A DNA stretch of 13,169 bases from an alpha proteobacterium 3107 (GCA_001483205.1 JPPB01000235.1:1-13169); one strand, 5' to 3'; counted from the stretch's first letter, positions 6,415 to 13,169 are shown. Made by a program: numbers and translations. The notes: generated by a model from the letters alone, not told the origin.

Positions 6415-7587
6415 TCAGTTTTCGAGATTGAAAGCGCCCAGAATTTTAAGCATTTGATCGGTGCCGTCTGTCCATTCCCTGGTCCCGTGGAGTGTTCCGG
6501 CGATGGATGTCGGTCTTCCAAGGGCATCCTCGCCGAAAAACTTGCCGGAATAACCACTATCTGCAACTACCCAGCCGAAGGTGTCTTTGGCATCAGCACT
6601 GAAGTCGGTATTACCATTTGTTCCAAATTCGCTTGAAGCACCAAAATTTAGTGTTTGTGCGAGATCTTTGCCATTGTCGAATATGAACCCTTTAACGTTG
6701 CTGGACCCTATGATTTTCCCAGCATCCGTGTTGCTGCCAAAGTTGGCAACCATGTGCATATCGGCTGTAAAGCCGCCTGTCTCAGGGGTTGCATCAGAGA
6801 TGGTGGTATCTTCTCTATACTCATATACCCCGATCACCGGTCCCGTATAGGTGGCGGTGTCTTCTAAAGCCGCAAAGCCGGTGCTTCTGTAAGGACTACT
6901 GCCTGTCGCGGCCGCCCCGGCGACGAATTCTGAAGCTGCGGTTCTCACCGGATTGTCGGGAATGAACACCCAGACCGCGGCGGAAAGATACTCGGTATCC
7001 TCATTATTTTCTCTATCCGACATGGCATAGAGGGCAACCGTTCCGTCCCGGTCAGTGCCAGAGGCGTCGTCGTCGAATGCCTTTACCACCACAATACCCG
7101 TTATGCCTTCGTGTGTAATTGGCTCCTTCTGAAGAGCATCAGGATCTGGGTAACCCAAATATTCCACTGCGAGAGTTTGGTACGGGTCATCCTCCGTGTC
7201 GATCGACCAAGCGTGATCTGTGTCGGTGCGCGACACCCCGAAAATAAGATCACCTTTACTATCGTATTCCGCCGTGATGGTCGCTGTGACGCCACTGTCC
7301 GTAGACCGGACAACGAAATTACCGGTGTTATCTTCGCCGGTGCCCAGGTCGACCTCCTCCTGCAACTTTTCCTTCACCGCTCGAATTTCTTCGGGCGAAA
7401 AGTCAGCCTTCTCAAGGTGCTCCTCCAGTGTCTTGGGGTCAGGCTCTCCCATAATGTCAGGCTCTCCCATAATGCGGTTACCCTCTGGCTCTTTGGGATC
7501 AGAACTCCCGCCAAAACAACCGGACAACGAGACCATCGCCGCCAATGCCAGGGCATAGCCCGGATAATCATACCTGATTCTGCTCAT
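6415..7587 (-). CDS. Tandem lipoprotein 3, TbpB-like beta-barrel
   Basis: 390 residues, the first paralogue in the direction of transcription. The signal peptide ends in lipobox LSGC with Cys24 and Phe at +2. The linker holds a perfect protein repeat, IMGEPD twice (about 39-50). The next region (about 52-82) is a charged, probably helical segment rich in Glu and Lys. The middle domain has AWSIDTEDD, KAFDDDASGTDRDGTVALYAM and LSAAVWVFIPDNP. The C-terminal barrel-like part has DTATYTGPVIGVYEY (about 243-257), GGFTADMHMVANFG, GKIIGSSNVKGFIFDNG, YSGKFFGE, SIAGTL and KILGAFNLEN. Family assignment is as for the two downstream paralogues. The C terminus ends right after the last beta-strand, without the AKK tail seen in copy 1. 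The start at 7587 follows an AGGAAGG site; an in-frame ATG at 7662 exists but precedes the lipoprotein signal and is unlikely. Divergent from gloA. Confidence 0.73.
   Translation of the reverse strand: MSRIRYDYPGYALALAAMVSLSGCFGGSSDPKEPEGNRIMGEPDIMGEPDPKTLEEHLEKADFSPEEIRAVKEKLQEEVDLGTGEDNTGNFVVRSTDSGVTATITAEYDSKGDLIFGVSRTDTDHAWSIDTEDDPYQTLAVEYLGYPDPDALQKEPITHEGITGIVVVKAFDDDASGTDRDGTVALYAMSDRENNEDTEYLSAAVWVFIPDNPVRTAASEFVAGAAATGSSPYRSTGFAALEDTATYTGPVIGVYEYREDTTISDATPETGGFTADMHMVANFGSNTDAGKIIGSSNVKGFIFDNGKDLAQTLNFGASSEFGTNGNTDFSADAKDTFGWVVADSGYSGKFFGEDALGRPTSIAGTLHGTREWTDGTDQMLKILGAFNLEN
7439..7474 (-). repeat. 18-bp in-frame tandem repeat in lipoprotein 3 linker
   Basis: The plus-strand unit TCAGGCTCTCCCATAATG occurs at 7439-7456 and 7457-7474 without mismatch and encodes the doubled IMGEPD in the linker after the lipidated cysteine. 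The sequence is unrelated to the 15-bp repeat at the matching place in lipoprotein 1. Confidence 0.92.
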
Positions 7588-7689
7588 CTGCTTTACCTTC
7601 CTGTTGAGCTTTCTGCCCCCAATTCGACACCGTTGAGGCCATCCCGAAGGACAGCGCGACACTCTGTTTCGCAGCCCCCCTGCAAAACA

Positions 7690-7736
7690 TTACCTATTCC
7701 TTACCAAGGAACAGGCATCTGTCAACTTATCTTTTT
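7690..7736 (-). promoter_or_regulatory. Promoter-like block upstream of lipoprotein 3
   Basis: Minus-strand TTGACA at 7720-7725 within AAAAAGATAAGTTGACAG, with the conserved GGAATAGGTAA stretch downstream (about 7692-7701); the hexamer at 17-bp spacing is AAGGAA, a weak -10. A remnant CCGGCCCGGC-like stretch at about 7748-7757 also matches the sequence just upstream of the other two blocks, after which similarity stops. The rest of the gap to gloA (7758-7820) has no clear box. Confidence 0.5.
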
Positions 7737-7833
7737 GGAAATAGTTTCCGGCCCGGCACTGATGGCTGGCCGTCGTCGCCCGGTTTCGCTAGGGTTCGGG
7801 CGGAAAACACGCATGACATGAAGGAAAACCCGC

Positions 7834-8262
7834 ATGACGATCCGCTATCTTCACACCATGGTCCGGGTGAAAGACCTGGAGACCACCATGGGTTTTTTCG
7901 CGCTGCTGGGTCTGAAGGAAACCCGCCGCTATGACAATGAGGCCGGGCGGTTCACGCTGGTTTTTATGGCCCCCGAGGGGCAAGAGGACTGTCCGGTGGA
8001 ACTGACCTGGAACTGGGACGGGGATGACGGGCTGCCATCGGACAGCCGCCATTTCGGTCATCTGGCCTATGAGGTCGGGGACATCTATGCGGTGTGTCGG
8101 CACCTGATGGAGAACGGTGTTGTCATCAACCGCCCCCCGCGGGACGGGCGGATGGCGTTTGTGCGTTCGCCGGACAATGTGTCGGTGGAGTTGCTGCAAA
8201 AGGGCGGCGCGCAGGCGGCGCAGGAACCATGGGCGAGTATGGAGAACACCGGGCATTGGTAG
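7834..8262 (+). CDS. gloA: Glyoxalase I (lactoylglutathione lyase), VOC family
   Basis: 142 residues, the normal size of a bacterial glyoxalase I with two beta-alpha-beta-beta-beta modules. The four metal ligands can be seen: H7 (YLHTM), E56 (CPVELTWNW), H76 (FGHLAYEV) and E119 (NVSVELLQK), matching H5, E56, H74 and E122 of E. coli GlxI. The enzyme isomerises the methylglyoxal-glutathione hemithioacetal to S-lactoylglutathione in the cytoplasm, the first step of methylglyoxal detoxification. The sequence RVKDLETTMGFFALLGLKETRR is typical. The start at 7834 is preceded by AAGGAA at 7821-7826. Photolyase follows 55 bases downstream on the same strand, suggesting an operon. GloB is not in the window. 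Confidence 0.93.
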   Translation: MTIRYLHTMVRVKDLETTMGFFALLGLKETRRYDNEAGRFTLVFMAPEGQEDCPVELTWNWDGDDGLPSDSRHFGHLAYEVGDIYAVCRHLMENGVVINRPPRDGRMAFVRSPDNVSVELLQKGGAQAAQEPWASMENTGHW

Positions 8263-8292
8263 GGCGGTGGCCGGCCCGGTATGTTTCGGGCA

Positions 8293-8308
8293 GGGTGAAA
8301 GGGTGAAA
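8293..8308 (+). repeat. GGGTGAAA doubled in the photolyase ribosome-binding region
   Basis: GGGTGAAA is present twice in tandem (8293-8300, 8301-8308) and is followed by GGGAAAG before the ATG at 8318. Each unit could act as a weak Shine-Dalgarno, so the duplication affects which start (GTG 8303 or ATG 8318) is used. Confidence 0.7.
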
Positions 8309-8317
8309 GGGAAAGCT

Positions 8318-9742
8318 ATGGAAGGCCCGGCACCGATCATCTTTTGGTTCCGCAGGGATTTCAGGCTGACGGACCATCCCGGAATGGCCGAGGCCGCCGG
8401 GACCGGTCGCCCGATCATCCCGGTCTTTGTGCTGGACGAGGTAGCGGAAACCTACGGGGCCGCCCCGAAATGGCGGCTGAACGAGGCGCTGCGGTCCTTT
8501 GCGGGGCGGCTTACGGGCGTTGGCGCGCGCCTTGTGCTGCGGCGGGGGAATGCGAGGGATACGCTGTTATCTCTGGCGCGGGAAACCGGTGCCCGTGATA
8601 TATGGTGGAGCCGCGCCTATGACCCCGACGCCATTGCCCGCGACACAGGCGTCAAGGCGGCGCTGATCGCGGCGAGCCTGCGTGCCCGCAGTTTTCCCGG
8701 CCATGTTCTGTTTGAACCCTGGACGGTTTCGACCAGACAGGGCGGGTTTTTCAGGGTCTACAGCCCGATGTGGCGCGCGGTCAGGGATATGCCGGTGCCG
8801 CCGCCTGTCCCGGCCATACACCGGCTGACCGCGCCCGAAACCTGGCCTGAAAGCGAGGCACCGGAAACCTGGTGCCTTGGCGCGGCCATGCACCGGGGCG
8901 CGGCGGTGATCGCGAAACATGCCTGCGTGGGCGAGGCCGCTGCCGCCGCCCGTCTTGCCGGTTTTTTCGACGGGCCGGTCGAAGGCTACACAGAGCACCG
9001 GGATTTTCCGGCGATGCCCGCAACCTCTCGGCTTTCGGAACATCTGGCCTGGGGGGAGATCGGGCCGCGCACGGTCTGGCATTCCGGGATGCAGGCCCGT
9101 CAGCAGGGGGCCGGTGGGGCCGAGCATTTCCTCAAAGAGCTTGTATGGCGTGAGTTTGCCTATCATCTGGCCTATCACTCACCGCATATCACCCGGCAGA
9201 ACTGGCGGCCGGAATGGGACAGGTTCCCGTGGTCGGAAGAAGAGGACGAAGCGGTTCTGCGCTGGCAGCAGGGCCGGACCGGTGTGCCCCTTGTCGATGC
9301 CGCCATGCGAGAGCTGTATGTGTCGGGTTACATGCACAACCGCAGCCGGATGATCGCGGGGTCATATCTGACCAAACATATGCTGAAGCACTGGCGGATC
9401 GGCCAGAGGTGGTTTGAGGATTGTCTGATTGACTGGGATCCGGCGTCAAATGCAATGGGGTGGCAATGGGTGGCAGGGTCCGGGCCTGACGCCGCCCCGT
9501 ATTTCCGCATATTCAACCCCGGGATTCAGGCGAAGAAATTCGACCCGGACACGGCCTATATCCGGCAGTTTGTCGCCGAACTGTCGGCAAGGCCGGGGGC
9601 GGCGGCGCTGGCCTTTTTCGATGCCTGCCCCCGTTCCTGGGGGCTGTCAGCGGATGACGGCTATCCTGATCCGGTTGTTGAGCTTGCCCGTGGGCGCGAG
9701 AGGGCGCTGGCGGCTTATAAGGCTTTCGGACAAGCGCTATAA
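8318..9742 (+). CDS. phrB: Deoxyribodipyrimidine photolyase (class I CPD photolyase)
   Basis: 474 residues, the usual length. The N-terminal Rossmann-like antenna domain starts IIFWFRRDFRLTDHPG, and the C-terminal helical FAD domain includes WREFAYHLAYH, TGVPLVDAAMRELYVSGYMHNR, and LIDWDPASNAMGWQW followed by PYFRIFNP. The electron-transfer Trp triad is present: W382 and W359 fall at the same numbers as in E. coli PhrB and W305 aligns with W306. N378, next to the flavin N5, is Asn as in CPD photolyases rather than Asp as in plant cryptochromes. The enzyme splits cyclobutane pyrimidine dimers with blue light. The ATG at 8318 has AAGGGAAAG upstream; an in-frame GTG at 8303 would add five residues and also has a GGGTGAAAG-like site. 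Follows gloA by 55 bases. Confidence 0.95.
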   Translation: MEGPAPIIFWFRRDFRLTDHPGMAEAAGTGRPIIPVFVLDEVAETYGAAPKWRLNEALRSFAGRLTGVGARLVLRRGNARDTLLSLARETGARDIWWSRAYDPDAIARDTGVKAALIAASLRARSFPGHVLFEPWTVSTRQGGFFRVYSPMWRAVRDMPVPPPVPAIHRLTAPETWPESEAPETWCLGAAMHRGAAVIAKHACVGEAAAAARLAGFFDGPVEGYTEHRDFPAMPATSRLSEHLAWGEIGPRTVWHSGMQARQQGAGGAEHFLKELVWREFAYHLAYHSPHITRQNWRPEWDRFPWSEEEDEAVLRWQQGRTGVPLVDAAMRELYVSGYMHNRSRMIAGSYLTKHMLKHWRIGQRWFEDCLIDWDPASNAMGWQWVAGSGPDAAPYFRIFNPGIQAKKFDPDTAYIRQFVAELSARPGAAALAFFDACPRSWGLSADDGYPDPVVELARGRERALAAYKAFGQAL

Positions 9743-9870
9743 CGCCTGACCGCCCGTGTTGCGGCTGCGTCGGCACAGCGGAAAAACGCGCGGGCGGCAA
9801 AACGGTGCTTCCATCCCGGCGTGCCTCGGTTAGTGTCGGTTCATAATTGTCTCTCAGCGCAGGCAACCGG

Positions 9871-12800
9871 TTGACCGACGACACCACCGCATTTCTGAAA
9901 ACCTGCTTCGCGGTTGATCTGGAGATTGAACCGAAAACGGCGCGTCTGATGTCTTTTGCCGGGGTTGCAGGTGACGGGACCACGCGGGTCATCCACCGGA
10001 AAGGCAATCCGGCAAACGCCCTGAAGCGCCTTGACGCAGAGGCAGCAAAATACCGCTATCTGATCGGGCACAATGTCATCCGTTTCGACCTGCCCCACCT
10101 TGTCGCCAACCGGCCAAACCTGTCGCGGCTGGGGGCGGCCCCTGTTGACACGCTCTGGCTCAACCCGCTCGCCTTTCCGCGCAACCCCTATCATCATCTG
10201 GTCAAACACCATCACGACGGGCGGCTGAATGCCGGGCATGTGAATGACCCCGAGCTGGACGCAAAGCTGGTTCTGGAGGTTCTGGCCAACCAGATTGAGG
10301 CGTTCCGGCTTTTGCAGCGGCAGACGCCTGACGCAATGACCGCTTACCATGCCTTATGTTCAACGGGGGATGGCAGCGCCGGGTTTGACGGGTTTTTCCG
10401 CTTTGTCCGAAACGCCGGGCGACCGGATGAGGCTGAGACCCGCCGGGCGATCCGCCGGTTGCTTGACGGGCGGGCCTGCCAACACCGCATTGAGCAGACA
10501 TTGAGCCGCTCGGGCGCGCCGCAACTCGGATGGCCGCTTGCCTATGCCCTGTCATGGGTTTCGGTCGCAGGCGGAGATTCCGTCATGCCCCCCTGGGTGC
10601 TGCATCAGTTCAGGCAGGCATCCATCATCGTGCGCCATTTGAGAGATGCGGCATGTGGTAACCCCGATTGCCGGTGGTGCGCGGAAAACAATGATCCGCA
10701 AAAGGCCCTGATGCGCTGGTTCGGCTTTCCTTCGTTCCGCCCGGAACCGACGGACGCGGCGGGCCGCCCGCTTCAGGAAAGGATCGTTGCCGAAGCGATG
10801 AACGGCAAGAGCCTGCTCGGAATCCTGCCGACGGGAACCGGCAAATCGGTCTGCTATCAAATCCCGGCCCTGTCAGGGTTCGACAAGACCGGCGCGCTGA
10901 CGGTTGTTATCTCTCCGCTTGTTGCTCTGATGGCGGATCAGATTGAGGGCCTGAAGCGGCAGGGGATCAGCTCTGCGGTCACCGTGAACGGTCAGATGTC
11001 GCTGCCTGAGCGGTATGATGCGCTGGAGCAAATCCGAATGGGGGACGCCAGCATTCTGGTGATTTCCCCCGAACAGCTTCGCAATGTCTCGATCCGGTCG
11101 GTGCTGAAGCAGCGCGAGGTGGGCCTCTGGGTGATTGATGAAGCGCACTGCATATCCAAATGGGGGCATGATTTTCGCCCCGATTATCGTTATATTGGCC
11201 GTTTTATCCGGGAGTATTCGGACGGGTTGGACCCCGCGCCGGTTCTTTGCCTGACTGCCACGGCAAAGCCCGAAGTGGTGCAGGACATTTGCGATCACTT
11301 CAGGGAGCGGGTCGGGCTGGACCTGAAACTGCTGGATGGCGGTGCGGTCAGAACCAACCTGTCGTTTGAAATCCGCAGGACAAGCAGCCGTCAAAAGCTC
11401 AGCGATATTGCGGATGTCATCGGTGAATACCTGCCCGAAGAAGGGGTTTCCGGCGCGATCATCTATTGCGCGACCCGAAAGACGACCGAGAAGGTCGCCG
11501 AGTTTCTGGTGGCGCAGGGCATTGCCGCAGACCGCTTTCACGCCGGTCTGACCCCGGATGAAAAAGCCACCATACAGGAACGGTTCCGCATCGGACAGCT
11601 TCGCGTTATCGCGGCCACCAACGCTTTCGGCATGGGGATCGATAAGCCCGACATCCGGCTGGTGGTGCATTTCGACATCCCCGGTTCGCTGGAAAACTAC
11701 CTGCAAGAGGCCGGGCGCGCGGGGCGGGACCATCAGCCCGCAAACTGTGTGCTTCTGTTCGATGATGAAGATATAGAGCGTCAGTTCAACCTGACCGCCC
11801 GGTCCCGTCTGGCCCGCCACGAAATCGCCGCCATCCTCAAGGCGCTTCGCAATCTGAATGCCCGTACCGGAAAAAGCGGAGAGGTCATAGCGACGCCGGG
11901 CGAGATCGTGCGGCAGGAAAAAGATCAGGCGTTTGAACGGGACAGTGCGACGGATGACACCCGTGTCAGGACCGCCGTGTCCTGGCTTGAGGAAGCAATC
12001 CTGCTGACGCGCGAGGAAAACCGGGTGCGGGTTTTCCCGTCTTCGCTGCGCGTGGGCACTCTGGCAGAGGCACAGGACATCCTGAACCGGGCCAATATCA
12101 CCGAGAAACGTCGCAAGGCGCTGCGCAAGATTGTCGAGCATCTGATGAACGCGCCCGCTGATGCAGGGGTATCAACCGATGAGCTTGTCGGGGCGTGCGG
12201 ATTGTCAGCCAGCGGGTTGCTGAAGGCCCTGAGCGATCTGGAAACCCTTGGCATTGCCGTCAATGACACGCCGATCACCGCATTCGTGCATGTGGGTGTC
12301 GAGAACGGATCAAAACAGCGCTTCAAAGCCGCGTCAGAGCTTGAAAGCGCGCTGATTGCCCTGATGCGCGAAAGCTGCCCGGATGCGGACGGCGGCACCC
12401 CCCATTTTCTTCACCTCAACGAGACATGCCAGCGTCTGCGGGATCAGGGTTTTCTGACAGTTCGCCCCCATCTGGTTGAAACACTTTTGCGGGGGGTGTC
12501 TTACGATGGCAGAGACCAGGACGGGGGCAAGGGCAGCATCCATCTGCGCAAACAGTCCCGCAACACCATGCGGGTTTGGCTTCAGCGGAATTGGGAGACT
12601 GTGGAAAAGACCGCGGGCCTTCGGCGGAGCGGAGCCGAGATACTGCTCAATCATCTGACCGGCAAGGTTGCAAAAGGCACACGCGGCAAGGATTTGCAGG
12701 TCGAAACCACTCTGGGCGCATTGCAGGCCGGGCTGAGCGAAGACGCGCTGCTCTATCCGGCTGTCAAAGACATCACCCGCCTGCTGAGCCGCGCGCTGTT

Positions 12801-13169
12801 GTGGTTGCACGAACACCAGATTGTCACGCTCGGCCGGGGTCTGTTCGTATTCCGCCCCGCGATGACGATACATCTTGACCCCAAAGGCGGGAAATTTGTG
12901 CAAAAGGACTTCATGCCGCTTGCAGAGCATTACGACGAACAGACCATGCAGACCCATGTTATGGCGGCCTATGCGCGCAAGGGGCTGGAGAATATGCCCG
13001 AGGCCCTGCGGTTGTCCGAAGACTATTTCACTCTTGAAAAGACGGTCTTCATTCGCCGCTGGATGCCGGGGCGCGGGGTCGAACTGCGCCACCCGACAAC
13101 ATCAGCCTCGTGGAAGAAGATTGTCGAAAGTCTGGGCAATCGGGCTCAGGAAAAGATCGTCGCCGATGA
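9871..13169 (+). CDS. Large exonuclease-RecQ helicase fusion (WRN-like), 3' end outside the window
   Basis: At least 1099 residues, open to the edge. An in-frame TAA at 9844 limits the start; TTG codons at 9847 and 9871 are the only ATG/GTG/TTG candidates upstream of motif I, while the first ATG (9949) would remove it. 9871 is chosen because MTDDTTAFLKTCFAVDLEIE is compact. Domain 1 (about 10-145) is DEDD-exonuclease-like: D16-L-E18, GHN68VIRFD73, and NDPELD130A. A Cys cluster follows, C262-x4-C267-x2-C270. The helicase core (about 284-640) has FGFPSFRP, motif I PTGTGKS (K325), Ia VVISPLVALMADQ, II DEAH (423-426) with SKWGHDFRPDY aromatic loop, III LTATA (461-465), IV IIYCATRKTTEK, V ATNAFGMGIDKPDI, and VI QEAGRAGRD (612-620): RecQ-type 3'-5' DNA unwinding. 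No Cys-rich RecQ zinc domain follows. The remaining 450 or more residues include winged-helix-like stretches but are not recognised. Role inferred as DNA repair or defence. Confidence 0.9.
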   Translation, partial: MTDDTTAFLKTCFAVDLEIEPKTARLMSFAGVAGDGTTRVIHRKGNPANALKRLDAEAAKYRYLIGHNVIRFDLPHLVANRPNLSRLGAAPVDTLWLNPLAFPRNPYHHLVKHHHDGRLNAGHVNDPELDAKLVLEVLANQIEAFRLLQRQTPDAMTAYHALCSTGDGSAGFDGFFRFVRNAGRPDEAETRRAIRRLLDGRACQHRIEQTLSRSGAPQLGWPLAYALSWVSVAGGDSVMPPWVLHQFRQASIIVRHLRDAACGNPDCRWCAENNDPQKALMRWFGFPSFRPEPTDAAGRPLQERIVAEAMNGKSLLGILPTGTGKSVCYQIPALSGFDKTGALTVVISPLVALMADQIEGLKRQGISSAVTVNGQMSLPERYDALEQIRMGDASILVISPEQLRNVSIRSVLKQREVGLWVIDEAHCISKWGHDFRPDYRYIGRFIREYSDGLDPAPVLCLTATAKPEVVQDICDHFRERVGLDLKLLDGGAVRTNLSFEIRRTSSRQKLSDIADVIGEYLPEEGVSGAIIYCATRKTTEKVAEFLVAQGIAADRFHAGLTPDEKATIQERFRIGQLRVIAATNAFGMGIDKPDIRLVVHFDIPGSLENYLQEAGRAGRDHQPANCVLLFDDEDIERQFNLTARSRLARHEIAAILKALRNLNARTGKSGEVIATPGEIVRQEKDQAFERDSATDDTRVRTAVSWLEEAILLTREENRVRVFPSSLRVGTLAEAQDILNRANITEKRRKALRKIVEHLMNAPADAGVSTDELVGACGLSASGLLKALSDLETLGIAVNDTPITAFVHVGVENGSKQRFKAASELESALIALMRESCPDADGGTPHFLHLNETCQRLRDQGFLTVRPHLVETLLRGVSYDGRDQDGGKGSIHLRKQSRNTMRVWLQRNWETVEKTAGLRRSGAEILLNHLTGKVAKGTRGKDLQVETTLGALQAGLSEDALLYPAVKDITRLLSRALLWLHEHQIVTLGRGLFVFRPAMTIHLDPKGGKFVQKDFMPLAEHYDEQTMQTHVMAAYARKGLENMPEALRLSEDYFTLEKTVFIRRWMPGRGVELRHPTTSASWKKIVESLGNRAQEKIVAD

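Noticed and set aside
3551..7587. CRISPR-like or insertion-sequence origin of the repeated block
   Set aside because: Repeat units are full genes of about 1.4 kb with regulatory parts; there are no spacers, terminal inverted repeats or transposase.
8117..8317. Upstream extension of the photolyase frame into gloA
   Set aside because: The extension is Arg/Cys-rich and out of frame with gloA; the conserved photolyase N terminus begins right after the ATG at 8318, with a ribosome site before it.
7789..8418. Minus-strand open frame over gloA and the start of phrB
   Set aside because: Both plus-strand genes have all catalytic residues; the antisense product is Pro/Arg/His-rich.
9819..9848. Sigma-70 promoter with CATAAT -10 before the helicase gene
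   Set aside because: No -35 box is found at 15-19 bp upstream, so the hexamer alone is not evidence.
10873..12141. Minus-strand open frame of about 420 codons within the helicase gene
   Set aside because: All RecQ motifs Ia to VI are read on the plus strand over this region; the antisense product shows no domain.
12334..13092. Minus-strand open frame of about 250 codons near the window end
   Set aside because: Antisense to the uninterrupted plus-strand frame that continues from the helicase core to the edge.

Overview
The window looks like chromosomal DNA of an alphaproteobacterium, probably Rhodobacterales. Evidence: high GC in most genes, a ThyX-type thymidylate synthase of about 300 residues, a UbiH-family ubiquinone hydroxylase, and a secreted staphylococcal-type nuclease with the IKGNIS C-terminal segment that I associate with this group. 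The placement is by eye from protein style, not from a search.

Layout, left to right. (1) 1-173, minus: first 57 residues of an amidase-signature enzyme, cut by the window edge. (2) 391-1089, plus: secreted or membrane-tethered thermonuclease, divergent from the amidase; the 217-bp gap carries two identical 15-bp TTAACC-TT-GGTTAA palindromes 19 bp apart. (3) 1198-2424, plus: FAD-dependent UbiH/UbiF/COQ6-family hydroxylase. (4) 2455-3375, minus: thyX, convergent with it. (5) 3551-7587, minus: three tandem paralogous lipoproteins of 383, 406 and 390 residues with a C-terminal beta-barrel domain resembling TbpB/Slam-substrate proteins. Each copy has its own conserved promoter-like block, leader and strong Shine-Dalgarno, and is followed by a conserved GC-rich hairpin, so whole transcription units of about 1.4 kb were duplicated. 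This block is visibly less GC-rich than its flanks. (6) 7834-8262 and 8318-9742, plus: glyoxalase I (gloA) and a CPD photolyase (phrB), closely spaced and probably co-transcribed. (7) 9871 to the window end, plus: at least 1099 residues of a large open frame with an N-terminal DEDD exonuclease-like domain, a Cys cluster, a complete RecQ-type helicase core and a long C-terminal region. It runs off the window still open.

Functionally, nuclease, ThyX, UbiH-type hydroxylase, GloA and photolyase are ordinary housekeeping or stress functions. Two parts deserve attention. The first is the lipoprotein triplication, a probable outer-membrane surface or ligand-binding paralogue array without a visible Slam translocator or TonB receptor. 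The second is the WRN-like exonuclease-RecQ protein, which has an Asn where the DEDDh general-base His is expected, a 9-residue insertion in helicase motif 0, no RecQ-type zinc domain after the core, and no in-frame ATG start that would keep its exonuclease motif I. Such large RecQ proteins may act in genome maintenance or in mobile-element/phage defence; nothing in the window decides this. No tRNA, rRNA, CRISPR array, insertion sequence or integrase was seen, and no gene-free stretch exceeds about 250 bases.
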